IMG/VR virus record: IMGVR_UViG_3300020462_000001
Coordinates: 26,535-90,534 of that record
Origin: a virus
Reading direction: 5' to 3' (one strand)
Length of the DNA stretch: 64,000 nt
Below are positions 49,206 to 58,778 of this stretch, piece by piece. Position 1 is the first letter of the stretch. Every line of letters starts with the position of its first letter. The position numbers were made by a program, and so were the translations under genes. The notes under the pieces are model-generated. The model saw only the letters and a list, made by a program, of their open reading frames with translations, was not told the origin of the DNA and searched no databases.

Positions 49206-50866
49206 CAGTACCCCCAGAGATCCCAACCACCTGCAACATTCCCATACTCATCATATTTTACAGTTGACCACCTATCACCATCTTCAACAAAGGTCTCATC
49301 ACCTAAACCATCATCCATAAAACCAAATGGTGCCATATCCTGTTCAATCTGGTTCTTCTGCTCCTCATATAATCTCTTTCTAATATCATTATCAGTTAGT
49401 TCTTTAAAGTAGTCTTGTGCAACCAACCATGCATAAATGACAAGACACATTGCCAAGTCATCATTACAACCCTCTTCTGCTTCAAATGAGTTTGCCTTAG
49501 AGATGAATGTTGTGAGTTCTGAGATGATGTCATAATCACAGAACATCAACTTATCTTCCTCAATCATTGTCTTGAGGTTCAGTGATCCAACCTTCTTGAC
49601 AGTTTTGGACATCTTGACACCTAATTGTGTCTTGTTTCCAGAGAAACCCTGTCCAACAATTTGGCCTGCTCTACCTCTCATAGAACACATCAATAGGTTT
49701 TGATACTCTAGATCATATTGAAGAATGGCCGCAACTTGATCACCAACATCATTCACCTCACAAAGAATGAATGCTTGATTGTAATTCCTAGCTACTTCAT
49801 AAATGACACTTGGAAACAACATCGGTTTGATTGTGTTGTCTCTATACTTAGCTACGACCCTGTGTGGGAAGGTTGTAATGTCTACAACAACAAAGGCACT
49901 ATAATCTCCTCCAACACCCCTTGCAACGTCTACTGTGATCGCATAGTCGTGTTTGTCCTCTGGCCTCACATATACATCCAAACCAGCATTAGTTTGAATG
50001 GCTTTATCGAACACCAAGGCTTTTAGTTTACTTGGTGCAATCAGTGTATCAACAGAACCAAGGAACTCACACTCAAACTCAATCTTGAACTGTTGTTCAG
50101 AAGTGTTCTTGATTGTCTGTTCTTTCCAGACCTCATCCCTACCAGGAACTTCAGACCAGTGAACATCTGTTGGAATATATTCGTTTCGTTTCTTCTCTGC
50201 ATCCACCCACAATCTATAAAAGTGGTTCATCCCGTGAGGGGTAGAAACAATAATAACCTTTGTTGATTTACCTGAAGTAATCGTAGGATAAACAGATGCA
50301 AAGAATGCGTCAGCAACATGATTTGGAACGAACGCAAATTCGTCCAAGAAGAGGATGTTGAAAGACATACCTCGAACAGCTGATGCTGAAGTAGAAGCTG
50401 CAAGTATCTTACTACCGTTCTCTAATTCAATATTACCTTTGTTCCATACAAGAATACCCTGCTGCATCCACTTGGGTAAGTTCTCATATGCAGTAGCCAG
50501 TCTTGCTAATAGTTCTCTAGCAGTTGAAGCTTTGTTTGCCAGAATACCAATGTTGACACTATCATTGAAGATAGCATAATGAAGTAGATAAGACACACAG
50601 GTGGTAGACTTACCAGTCTGTCTTGGCATCTTACAGATATTAAATCGATTTTCATGGAAGTTAGTAATCAACTTCTCTTGAAAGTCGTAAGTTCTAAAAG
50701 GTTGAAGACCATGATCCAAGGTCACGATCTTCACATAGTTATTTGCAAAGTATACCGGATCACTCTTACACTTGATATACTCTTCAATTTGTTCTTGAGT
50801 GAACTCAATGGGGGTATTTGCTCTCTTGAGCAAAGGATTCCCCAAATAAACATCATTACTAGACAT
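49205..50866 (-). CDS. 17: Terminase large subunit (gp17)
   Basis: 553 residues (T4 gp17 610). DNA-packaging motor and headful nuclease. ATPase: Walker A MPRQTGKST (80-88), Walker B ILFLDEFAFV, coupling motif IVSTP. Nuclease: ITVDVARGVGGDYSAF supplies the first metal Asp, then LCEVNDVG and CNDDLAMCLVI with later acidic ligands. Starts 9 nt after the upstream gene. Confidence 0.96.
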   Translation of the reverse strand: MSSNDVYLGNPLLKRANTPIEFTQEQIEEYIKCKSDPVYFANNYVKIVTLDHGLQPFRTYDFQEKLITNFHENRFNICKMPRQTGKSTTCVSYLLHYAIFNDSVNIGILANKASTARELLARLATAYENLPKWMQQGILVWNKGNIELENGSKILAASTSASAVRGMSFNILFLDEFAFVPNHVADAFFASVYPTITSGKSTKVIIVSTPHGMNHFYRLWVDAEKKRNEYIPTDVHWSEVPGRDEVWKEQTIKNTSEQQFKIEFECEFLGSVDTLIAPSKLKALVFDKAIQTNAGLDVYVRPEDKHDYAITVDVARGVGGDYSAFVVVDITTFPHRVVAKYRDNTIKPMLFPSVIYEVARNYNQAFILCEVNDVGDQVAAILQYDLEYQNLLMCSMRGRAGQIVGQGFSGNKTQLGVKMSKTVKKVGSLNLKTMIEEDKLMFCDYDIISELTTFISKANSFEAEEGCNDDLAMCLVIYAWLVAQDYFKELTDNDIRKRLYEEQKNQIEQDMAPFGFMDDGLGDETFVEDGDRWSTVKYDEYGNVAGGWDLWGY

Positions 50867-50875
50867 AGATAATTA

Positions 50876-52171
50876 CTAACAATTCCAACGACGACGGGCA
50901 GCCTTACCTCTTTCACCAGTCCAACTTTTAGATCTTGCACAGAAGCTCTTACGACGACCAGCTGCTTTAGAACCAGGCTTCAGTTTAGAGGGAGGAGTAG
51001 TAACAGCAGTTTTCAGGTTTCCACCTGTTCTTCTGTTATACTTAGCAACTCCCTTAGCTGTCATTCCAGCACCACTCTCAGTGCTTCTTTTGTCACCAGA
51101 TTTCTGAGACATACCAGTCATGTCTTCCTGAATCTCTTCTCTCCAGTTATAGTGCTCACTCTGATTAGTTGGAAGATTTTCTTTCTGGTTCATACGAGAA
51201 GATTTATGCTTACTTCTCTGTAGAGATCTCCTTCTGTTCCTATCACTCTCCATTCTACTTTCAACATCTTTATTGTGATCATCAGCTTCTAATGATTCTG
51301 AAGTAATACCCGAATCAGCTGCAGCTGATTTCTTCACTCGATCACTGAGGTTTGAGATAGTATACTTATCCCACATTTTGGGTCCATATGCACACTTAGA
51401 ACGAGTTTCTTTCTTCTCACAGAGCTTACAATATCTCTCTTCTTCTTTCTTTTCATGAAGAGTTGATTCACCTACATTGATATATGGATCATCATAATCC
51501 ACAACAGAATGAGAGTATGATCTCAGTTGAGCACCAGGATACATCTTATCCAATGCGGCTGCAACTTTCTGTCTACCAGGAATAGCAGTATCAGGGAAGA
51601 ACAACTTCACCATCATCATCTTTCCTCTCCAACCAAAGATGACCTGATACATATTACCAGTTTGGATCTTGGTTCTTTCTAGTTCTTGAAGTTGTTGAAC
51701 TTCTTCTCCAATACCCATAATCTTTTTCATATTAGGGATGTCTTTCTTAGCACCAGGGCCCCAAGTCGCTTTATCTTCTTTGCCAATCTTACCAGAGGCA
51801 CGAAGTGCTTTTAGTTTACCCATGGCAAATCTGTCACCACGAGATGCCTTCTTTTGGAGTTCAGTCTTTTCATCTTCAGGAATAAACTCTTCTTTCTTGC
51901 AATCAGGAACTTCTTTACCACCCTTCTTCTTGGTTCCTTTAGCCTTATATCCATCCCAACACTTATCAGCTCCTACATTCTTACGAGCAGTTTCCATTCC
52001 CTCAACATTCAAGGTTTTTGGATAATCCTTATCACCTTTCTTAGCCGGAGCTTCTCCACGCTTACGTTTAGCATGAATGTTGTCCCACAGACCTTTCTTC
52101 TTCTCGGAAAGGTCTATGCCAGCAGCCTCCATGGCTCGGAGTTGGATAGGACTGAAGTTATTCCCTTGCAT
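50876..52171 (-). CDS. Protein at gp16 position with Cys/Arg-rich C-terminal domain
   Basis: 431 residues, basic and mosaic. N-terminus QLRAMEAAGIDLSEKKKG, a Cys-Lys region, then MYQVIFGWRGKMMMVKLFFP (about 175-195), a two-Cys knuckle RYCKLCEKKE, the HYNWREEI motif, and a C-terminal block from KSGDKRSTESGAGMTAKGVA to FCARSKSW and ARRRWNC that I match to the DUF6321 type seen in many phages. It sits where T4 has small terminase gp16; gp16 itself was not recognised. Late core 22 nt upstream. Confidence 0.65.
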   Translation of the reverse strand: MQGNNFSPIQLRAMEAAGIDLSEKKKGLWDNIHAKRKRGEAPAKKGDKDYPKTLNVEGMETARKNVGADKCWDGYKAKGTKKKGGKEVPDCKKEEFIPEDEKTELQKKASRGDRFAMGKLKALRASGKIGKEDKATWGPGAKKDIPNMKKIMGIGEEVQQLQELERTKIQTGNMYQVIFGWRGKMMMVKLFFPDTAIPGRQKVAAALDKMYPGAQLRSYSHSVVDYDDPYINVGESTLHEKKEEERYCKLCEKKETRSKCAYGPKMWDKYTISNLSDRVKKSAAADSGITSESLEADDHNKDVESRMESDRNRRRSLQRSKHKSSRMNQKENLPTNQSEHYNWREEIQEDMTGMSQKSGDKRSTESGAGMTAKGVAKYNRRTGGNLKTAVTTPPSKLKPGSKAAGRRKSFCARSKSWTGERGKAARRRWNC

Positions 52172-52193
52172 GGATATAAAGAGTTCTTTTACT

Positions 52194-52200
52194 TATTTAT
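52194..52200 (-). promoter_or_regulatory. Late promoter core ATAAATA
   Basis: 22 nt before the gene at 50876-52171, overlapping the stop of the 97-residue gene. Confidence 0.55.
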
Positions 52201-52490
52201 GAAGCTGGATCATGTCCTTCTGAAATTGTATCAGGATCAACAAAGGAAATTATTCCAACAGCTAATTTGTTATTTACTCCTTTTAGCTGACTTTTTAAAA
52301 TTGCTTGGTATGTCTCCTCATCAACAGAACCACTTTCCAATCTAGGAATATTTACACTTCTCTTATAGACAAAGCCATTGTCATCAGAGTATGTCACATC
52401 TACAGTTTTATCTCCATCAGAGATTTCCGCAGTAGTGTATGTTGTAATTGCCATACCCACCTCTTCAGTAGTACTTGTTGTGATTGGCAT
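52197..52490 (-). CDS. Small protein near tail-fibre genes
   Basis: 97 residues. Beta-rich (KTVDVTYSDDNGFVYKRSVN) with a helical EETYQAILKSQLKGVNNK. Unknown; similar small proteins accompany fibre genes and may be tail components or assembly factors. TATAAATA 22 nt upstream. Confidence 0.6.
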   Translation of the reverse strand: MPITTSTTEEVGMAITTYTTAEISDGDKTVDVTYSDDNGFVYKRSVNIPRLESGSVDEETYQAILKSQLKGVNNKLAVGIISFVDPDTISEGHDPAS

Positions 52491-52512
52491 ATCTATCTCG
52501 ATTATTTGAAAT

Positions 52513-52520
52513 TATTTATA
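52513..52520 (-). promoter_or_regulatory. Late promoter core TATAAATA
   Basis: 22 nt before the 97-residue gene. Confidence 0.65.
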
Positions 52521-52522
52521 GT

Positions 52523-52819
52523 CTAAGAATTGGTGGAATCTATAATTATCTTTACTCTCTCAATGTGCTCATCTATCATTCCTACAATATTGCCATGATC
52601 AATCGCCCACTGTTTGATTTGTTCTAATGATAAATCATCAAATGGTACAAACTCTCCACTTTCGGGTTGTTCTAATTCTACTGTAGTTGTCATCGTTAAT
52701 ATATCTGGACCAACTCCTAATGTATTAGGGAAAGTGACATACACGTCAACTCTAGTAAGAAGACCATTCCTGTCACCAATAACTAGTTGAGTAACGTCAC
52801 ACGTATATGATGTTGTCAT
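52523..52819 (-). CDS. Small protein near tail-fibre genes
   Basis: 98 residues. Strand-rich start (YTCDVTQLVIGDRNGLLTRV) and a C-terminal helix FDDLSLEQIKQWAIDHGNIV. The layout matches a family common next to phage fibre genes whose role is not known. Late core 13 nt upstream. Confidence 0.6.
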   Translation of the reverse strand: MTTSYTCDVTQLVIGDRNGLLTRVDVYVTFPNTLGVGPDILTMTTTVELEQPESGEFVPFDDLSLEQIKQWAIDHGNIVGMIDEHIERVKIIIDSTNS

Positions 52820-52832
52820 AATTTTTTTCTTT

Positions 52833-52839
52833 TATTTAT
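52833..52839 (-). promoter_or_regulatory. Late promoter core ATAAATA
   Basis: 13 nt before the 98-residue gene, overlapping the stop of the next gene. Confidence 0.5.
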
Positions 52840-53774
52840 CTCATACCTAACCAAAATGATGCGGCAGTAAAGTTGCCACTCAATCCATTTGGAGAACAAG
52901 TAACAGATGGAATGGTGTTAATACTGCTCCTCATATCAACTCTACCCATTCCCATTATTGGAGTATTTGATCCACCAAAATATGTAGTGAACTGGTGCCC
53001 AGCTGGAAAATTATTATTAATTGATGAAATGGAATTTCCTGTATAACCAGCAGCAAAATAAATAGATGAATAAGCCCAATCAAATCCACCAACACTAGAT
53101 GTTGGAGCACTCAAAGTATTATTAGGTGATGAAGAAGTATATTGACCTGCTGATGCTTGCACAAATTGATACTCATGAATACCATGACGACCTGCAGCAG
53201 TATTGATCGGATAGTAAAGTCTAATATTTACTACAGCCAGCGAAAACCCTGTATTTGCACCATTAAAGTAAATGTATAATGGATGTTGAGTTCCACTTGT
53301 ATTCAACCCTGCTCTTCCATAGACATAACAAGAAGGGTAACCACCGCTCGTTGATGAATTTACTATTGAAGTCCAACTACTTGTAGTAGTTCTAGCGGAA
53401 CTAGTGAAATGACTTTGAGTGGTTGGAGTGTTAGTACTACAAAAAACTAATTGAAGATCGTCATCAGTTTGGGGCCAAAGTCCTATACCAGTTCCTGTAT
53501 TGTTTGAACCAAGTTCATAATCATACGAATTGAGAACTGCATTAGCATCTCCCCATAAACTCTGACCTCTACAATCTCCAAGGTTAGATGGTCTAGTAGG
53601 ATCCCAAACACCAGTAGAAGGATTTCTATACTTGGAATGATTTGCCAATCTCAAGTAATCATTCCAAACTAAAGGTGAATCAGAAAACGTATCAAGTATG
53701 CCATTGAAACTTGCGGCATCGATGGGCGATGAATTGGGAACATCGACTGCATTGTATTTTGGCCCTTGTGCCAT
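52836..53774 (-). CDS. Ser/Thr/Gly/Asn-rich structural protein, possible adhesin
   Basis: 312 residues, very low in charge, rich in Ser, Thr, Asn, Gly and Tyr (SSTSGGYPSCYVYGRAG), typical of extracellular beta-structure. Ends with SPNGLSGNFTAASFWLGMR. Unknown family; location in the fibre cluster suggests a receptor-facing or fibre-tip part. Late core 24 nt upstream. Confidence 0.6.
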   Translation of the reverse strand: MAQGPKYNAVDVPNSSPIDAASFNGILDTFSDSPLVWNDYLRLANHSKYRNPSTGVWDPTRPSNLGDCRGQSLWGDANAVLNSYDYELGSNNTGTGIGLWPQTDDDLQLVFCSTNTPTTQSHFTSSARTTTSSWTSIVNSSTSGGYPSCYVYGRAGLNTSGTQHPLYIYFNGANTGFSLAVVNIRLYYPINTAAGRHGIHEYQFVQASAGQYTSSSPNNTLSAPTSSVGGFDWAYSSIYFAAGYTGNSISSINNNFPAGHQFTTYFGGSNTPIMGMGRVDMRSSINTIPSVTCSPNGLSGNFTAASFWLGMR

Positions 53775-53798
53775 ATTATATAATATCCACTTTTCTTC

Positions 53799-53805
53799 TA
53801 TTTAT
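53799..53805 (-). promoter_or_regulatory. Late promoter core ATAAATA
   Basis: 24 nt before the 312-residue gene. A 14-nt AT palindrome, ATATTATATAATAT (53773-53786), covers the start region. Confidence 0.5.
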
Positions 53806-54101
53806 TATTCAGTTGGTAATGGTTGCTTGTTTGCAATCAGGAATGCCTTATAAGCATCTTTAACTGCTTGTGTCCATGCAGCATTACAGATGGCTTGAAC
53901 ATCAGCATCTTCACCACTGATATCAGTATCAACAAAGTTGTCACTGTCATCAATTGAACCACATACACATACATGACGATTGAAAGAACGTGCAATTTCT
54001 ACACCATCTTTCTCAACGATATCTGCTCTACGAACTTGAACGTGTTTATATGGTCCAACGACTTCAATCTTGTCGTTTTCAAATCTTTCAGTAAGTGCCA
54101 T
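53805..54101 (-). CDS. Small conserved fibre-cluster protein
   Basis: 98 residues: NDKIEVVGPYKHVQVRRADI, then RHVCVCGSIDDSDNFVDTDI and a helical AWTQAVKDAYKAFL tail. Seen beside fibre genes in other cyanophages, unknown role. GGAGGA lies 11 nt before the ATG. Confidence 0.65.
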   Translation of the reverse strand: MALTERFENDKIEVVGPYKHVQVRRADIVEKDGVEIARSFNRHVCVCGSIDDSDNFVDTDISGEDADVQAICNAAWTQAVKDAYKAFLIANKQPLPTE

Positions 54102-54138
54102 TAGGATCGTCCTCCGAACTAAACAGGTTTAGGCGTAT

Positions 54139-54145
54139 TATTTAT
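54139..54145 (-). promoter_or_regulatory. Late promoter core ATAAATA
   Basis: 37 nt before the 98-residue gene, touching the stop of the 1179-residue fibre gene. Confidence 0.5.
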
Positions 54146-57100
54146 TAAACTGAGATGTATATGTATTGTCCAATAAGATATTTTCCAGAAACAGATCCAC
54201 TAACTGTCCATGAAAAATGACCATCCTTATATGTATAGAATGATGTAGTGTTGTTCTGACCATAGAAATTGATAAGTCCATCACTTGTATTGACATCTTG
54301 ATAAGAGGTAGTTCCACCACCTCTCGTAAGAGCTCCAGAACTATAAGGAGATCCATAAGTATCATTACTCTGAGTAAATGGTAAATTTCCTATTTGGATA
54401 TGATTACCATTACCAGCTGTTGATCCAGCAAATAGGATATAGAAATCAACAGTTACCATCTTACCAATCTTAATGTATCGTCCAGCACCGTAAGTGTAAG
54501 ATACATTATTGAAACCAGCAGCTGCTGTAGGATTGAAAAATCCTTCTTCATAATCATCAAGTGCATTTGCCTCAGCGGTGTCGCCGTTGAAAGTAATGCC
54601 ATCCTGAGTTACACGAATAATTTCAGTGTTACTACTATTTCTAAACTTTGTGAATCCAGAGGGACCATGGGAAATATAATTATCTTCATTGGTGCCATAT
54701 CTAAAGAGAGTTGCATATCCACTACCCCCCGTTCTCACAGCAAGACCATCTGCACCAACTCCATCAATATCTACTATATTATTTGGATTATTATTCCGAA
54801 TGCCAACATAACCAGTATGTGTACAACGAATCATTTCTCGACTATTATATTCATCTTTGATGATAAAGCTGGCATTAGCAGCACCCCCATCGATACTCCA
54901 AGCATCGGTAGCATTTTCCATCAACACAACAATACCAGCATCACCAGCGCCACCTTTTACATTTAATCTACCACCAGTTGTAACGTTTCCAGTAAATTCT
55001 GCTGTACCATTATTATTGAGGCTTATCTTGGCTGACCCTGATGATTCGTATGCCTGGAAAGCAGTTACTGTATTTGGTTGTAGGTAAGCAATACCAGTAT
55101 TGGTTGATTTTACCTGACCCGTAACTTCTATTCCAGTTGATACTACCTTAAGTTTCTCTGTGGCATTGGTACCAAGTGATAAGAAACTATTTTCTTTATT
55201 CCAGATATAAGTATCGTTTCCATCCTGTTGAATAAGTAAACCATTATTATCTGTTGCACCAGTTGTGTTATTAGTAATAACAAGGTTTGTAGCAGCATTT
55301 CCACTATGAATTTGGAGGTCTCTCACAGGTTCGCAATTTATACCAACCTTACCAGCAGAAGTTATACGAAGTATATTTGTAAATGTAATAGCATTGCCTG
55401 CAGTTCCTGCTGCTGCAGTCTGGAACCACCAACTTCCTCCCTGCATCATTATTCTTTGTGCTTCATCATTTCTGATGTAAGTATTACCACCACTAGATGC
55501 ATTATAGAAAGTATTATTTCCAAGAATCACATAATTGTCAGTTCCACTAGTATAAGAGTCTTCATATAAAACTCCTGCATATCCTACTGTAAGAGCATCT
55601 ACTGTACTTGACCAGTTAGGATTTGATTTTCCTCCTATGGAAACATTACCATCAGAATTTATACGAAGTCTTTCTGTATAAGTACCACCAGTGGGTTGCG
55701 TAAAAAATGCAAGATATGCATCATCCAGTGCAGACTCACGATATGCACCCATACCTGCAACACTATCAGTCCCTATTCTATAGTATAGTTCTCCAATAGT
55801 AGCATTATTACCAGGAGTACCATGACGAGTAAAAGTTATTCTGGCATCATTTGTACCACCAACACCTTGAATTTCTAATGGTGCAGATGGTGTAGATGTA
55901 TTGATACCAATATTACCACCAGAAGTTATACGCATTCTTTCTGTTGCGCTATTATTTCCAGTAGCAAATGCAAGGAAACCTAACCCACTAGAATTATTTT
56001 CTACACCAAATCTTACTTCACTTCTAGTGTACTCATTAGATCTATTATACTTACCACGAATTGTTGCATATGTTCCATCAGTTGAACCAACATACATCTC
56101 AACCAGGTTAGCAGCACTGGTTGTCTCACTTCCTGAACCAATATTAAGAGCACCAGCAGAAGTTATACGAACTCTTTCTGTGTCATTTGTAGAGAAGTTG
56201 AGATAACCAGTGTTTCTACCATCTCCTCCCATATAGGAGAACATACTTCCTACAGTTGTATTACCACTATATTGAGCAAATCCAATGTAACTTATGTGAC
56301 TAGAAGAATTTTGACTTCTTATCGTGCTGTTAGCAACAAAAGTTCCATCAGTTGGAACCAGACCTTTAGTTCCAATTGAACCAGCAGAAGTTATATGAAG
56401 ATTTTCTGATAATGTAGCGTTAGCATCAGCACTTCCAGTACCTAAAGACCAGAATCTAATACTACCATCAGATTTTGAGAAGGTTATTCTCTCTGCATAA
56501 CCAGTAGCTGTAAATTTATAATTACTACCATCGTAATAATAGTTGTGTCCTACATCAAATTGTGCCGAACTGTAATCAAAAAGAACACCACTTCCAACCT
56601 GTATTACATTACTAGACGATGAAGAATGCCAATTAGCGGCAGGAGCACCACCTACACCTATTTTACCAGTAGAAGTTATACGAAGTCTTTCTGTACCAGC
56701 AGTGGAGAATACTGTATCGCTACTTTCTTGGTTTTCAATATAAAGAATCCCACTAGTAGATTGTGTAATTCTTGAACCATCACCAGATCCAGACCCAATT
56801 GTGGCGTTTGTTAATTGTAAAGTACAAGAACCCGCAGTGTCATTAAATTGTGCTGTATATCCGTTACCTGTTCCTACATTAAATCCAAAATGTCCACTTG
56901 AATCTATACGAAGTCTTTCTGTATCATTGTTAGTGTATGCAATGATACTACCATTTGTACTTGCTGCGTGAATACCAATATCATTGATTTCACTACCACC
57001 AGGATTAGAACTAATTCTTGGATTAGCAGTAGCAGTTGTATTATTATAAAGAGAAATAACAGCACCAGTTGTTCCATTAGCAACTGTCAATGCTTTACGA

Positions 57101-57684
57101 CTACCAAATGTTACATTATTAGTGGTTCCAATTTTTACATCGCCACCAGAAACATTGATACCACTACGAGCAGTTATGAGACCAACTGAATCTATATTAG
57201 TAACATCTTCATACGTTAAAGTACCACCAATAGACACAGCACCACTAACACTAAAGTCACCAGTTACAGTGTCAGTAATGAAACCAGCACCATTAGTCAG
57301 TTGATTGGTATTGGTAAAGGATGTGGTAATAAACCCAGCACCATTAGTCAGTTGATTGGTATTGGTAAAGGATGTGGTAATAAATCCAGGACCATTGGTG
57401 AAGTCACTGAGGTTAGTGGGTGTATTAGTAAAGTTGTTATAATTGAGAAGGGAGGTTGATGATACACCACCCACTAAAGTTGAACTTCCTGTTAAAGGGC
57501 CAACGAAGGATGTTGCATTAACAGTTGCAAGTGTTGATACACCAGTAACTGTAATGCCTGGAAAAGTATTACTAATTATTGCTGATAAAGAAGAGTCCCA
57601 CTTCTCACCATCCCAAGTGTATTGTGTATTATTAAATGTGTAGGTGTCCCCATTGGATGGACTATTTGGAAAATTTATAGACAT
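54145..57684 (-). CDS. Tail fibre-like protein, 1179 residues
   Basis: Begins with the attachment-like domain INFPNSPSNGDTYTFNNTQY plus WDGEKW, shared with the fibre at 58778-61894. Residues about 85-145 contain 17-residue tandem repeats (TNTNQLTNGAGFITTSF). The long shaft repeats a segment of the type ERLRITSTGKIGVG at least seven times. The C-terminal part (from EANALDDYEEGFFNPTA) is a likely tip domain with GAGRYIKIGKMVTVDFYIL. No S74 chaperone at its end, unlike the neighbour. Probably a receptor-binding fibre; receptor unknown. Confidence 0.8.
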   Translation of the reverse strand: MSINFPNSPSNGDTYTFNNTQYTWDGEKWDSSLSAIISNTFPGITVTGVSTLATVNATSFVGPLTGSSTLVGGVSSTSLLNYNNFTNTPTNLSDFTNGPGFITTSFTNTNQLTNGAGFITTSFTNTNQLTNGAGFITDTVTGDFSVSGAVSIGGTLTYEDVTNIDSVGLITARSGINVSGGDVKIGTTNNVTFGSRKALTVANGTTGAVISLYNNTTATANPRISSNPGGSEINDIGIHAASTNGSIIAYTNNDTERLRIDSSGHFGFNVGTGNGYTAQFNDTAGSCTLQLTNATIGSGSGDGSRITQSTSGILYIENQESSDTVFSTAGTERLRITSTGKIGVGGAPAANWHSSSSSNVIQVGSGVLFDYSSAQFDVGHNYYYDGSNYKFTATGYAERITFSKSDGSIRFWSLGTGSADANATLSENLHITSAGSIGTKGLVPTDGTFVANSTIRSQNSSSHISYIGFAQYSGNTTVGSMFSYMGGDGRNTGYLNFSTNDTERVRITSAGALNIGSGSETTSAANLVEMYVGSTDGTYATIRGKYNRSNEYTRSEVRFGVENNSSGLGFLAFATGNNSATERMRITSGGNIGINTSTPSAPLEIQGVGGTNDARITFTRHGTPGNNATIGELYYRIGTDSVAGMGAYRESALDDAYLAFFTQPTGGTYTERLRINSDGNVSIGGKSNPNWSSTVDALTVGYAGVLYEDSYTSGTDNYVILGNNTFYNASSGGNTYIRNDEAQRIMMQGGSWWFQTAAAGTAGNAITFTNILRITSAGKVGINCEPVRDLQIHSGNAATNLVITNNTTGATDNNGLLIQQDGNDTYIWNKENSFLSLGTNATEKLKVVSTGIEVTGQVKSTNTGIAYLQPNTVTAFQAYESSGSAKISLNNNGTAEFTGNVTTGGRLNVKGGAGDAGIVVLMENATDAWSIDGGAANASFIIKDEYNSREMIRCTHTGYVGIRNNNPNNIVDIDGVGADGLAVRTGGSGYATLFRYGTNEDNYISHGPSGFTKFRNSSNTEIIRVTQDGITFNGDTAEANALDDYEEGFFNPTAAAGFNNVSYTYGAGRYIKIGKMVTVDFYILFAGSTAGNGNHIQIGNLPFTQSNDTYGSPYSSGALTRGGGTTSYQDVNTSDGLINFYGQNNTTSFYTYKDGHFSWTVSGSVSGKYLIGQYIYISV
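57284..57385 (-). repeat. Tandem repeat, two 51-bp units
   Basis: Two nearly identical 51-bp units (57284-57334, 57335-57385) plus a decayed third, coding for 17-residue repeats in the 1179-residue fibre. Same unit occurs at 61387-61500. Confidence 0.8.
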
Positions 57685-57705
57685 CTACTTGATGTTACTT
57701 TTTTT

Positions 57706-57712
57706 TATTTAT
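57706..57712 (-). promoter_or_regulatory. Late promoter core ATAAATA
   Basis: 21 nt before the 1179-residue fibre gene. Confidence 0.6.
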
Positions 57713-57728
57713 CTGTATTATCAATTGA

Positions 57729-58778
57729 TTAGATAGTAAATGAACCAGTTACATTTGAAGATCCAGCAGTGAGTGCAATGAGATAAGGCCCACTACCCGT
57801 GATAGTGACACCTGAAGATGAGGACGGGTTTACAGACGAAGAGATATAAACGCAACCTCCGCCTCCTCTTCCACCCTCTTCCCACGAGCCCGTCGTTCTT
57901 GCACCAGCTCCACCACCGCCACCGCCTAGCCCATCGGTGCCTTGAGTCGGTGCAGTCGACGTACTGCCTCCCGTGCCTCCACCACCAGAACCACCGGATA
58001 CCGTGGTGGCGTTTGCAGAACCACCACCACCTCCTCCGCCATAGACGACACTGCTGCCAGTGATGCTGCTCGTGGAACCTGCGCCCCCTGCACCACCACT
58101 GGTATTAGAAGCGTTACTTCCAGAAGAATAACCAGCACCACCGCCGGATCCTTTGTTCGGTACTCCTGCCGCATTTCCACCAGAGACTGCGGAATAGATG
58201 GAGTTACGGCTTGCCCCTGAGGTTCTACCGGATCCGTAATCACTGGCACCGCCAGCGCCTTCGAAGGCGTTGTTGCCACCACCTTGACCACCGCCGCCCT
58301 GTGCCCAAATAGTGGTGTCCAAGCCTTCTTCATCGTCTGCGACAAAACTTCTCCAACCACCACTTTGAGTGAACTCTCCGCTGTAAACGTTCCACGTTAA
58401 TCTTGATGTTCCGCCAAGCGAAGATGAGCCTTGAGCTCTGCCACGGCCAGCGGTAATGCTGAACGTGACACCAGAAGCATCGCTAGGGCTTGCAGTAAGA
58501 GTAAAGGGAAGTACTTGCCCACCAGCTCCTCCACCGCCGGTATACAACTCCCCTTCTTCGTCTTCATTTAGGCCTCTACCGCCTGCGCCACCTCCACCAA
58601 CTAATAGCACCTGTAATGTGACAGTGTTAGAAGTACCATAGAAATCACTAATACTAAGAGCCCCCGATGAAGGTACTCCTCCATCTCCATAATACTCACT
58701 TAGTGAGTGGGGAGTTGATCCTCCAAACTCACTAGCAATTTGTGAAATTGAAATAGAACCAGAAGATTGTAATGCCAT
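57729..58778 (-). CDS. Glycine-rich adhesin-like protein
   Basis: 349 residues. N-terminal 50 residues (SGSISISQIASEFGG...SLSEYYG) are a module common to phage tail proteins. The rest has many glycine runs (LLVGGGGAGG, GGGGGGSAN, GGGGGGAGA) between variable loops, a layout like the glycine-rich sandwich of T4-type gp38 adhesins. The DNA is more GC-rich than its neighbours. Overlaps the fibre gene at 58778 by one base (TAATG), so translation may be coupled. A receptor-binding tip is plausible. Confidence 0.7.
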   Translation of the reverse strand: MALQSSGSISISQIASEFGGSTPHSLSEYYGDGGVPSSGALSISDFYGTSNTVTLQVLLVGGGGAGGRGLNEDEEGELYTGGGGAGGQVLPFTLTASPSDASGVTFSITAGRGRAQGSSSLGGTSRLTWNVYSGEFTQSGGWRSFVADDEEGLDTTIWAQGGGGQGGGNNAFEGAGGASDYGSGRTSGASRNSIYSAVSGGNAAGVPNKGSGGGAGYSSGSNASNTSGGAGGAGSTSSITGSSVVYGGGGGGGSANATTVSGGSGGGGTGGSTSTAPTQGTDGLGGGGGGAGARTTGSWEEGGRGGGGCVYISSSVNPSSSSGVTITGSGPYLIALTAGSSNVTGSFTI

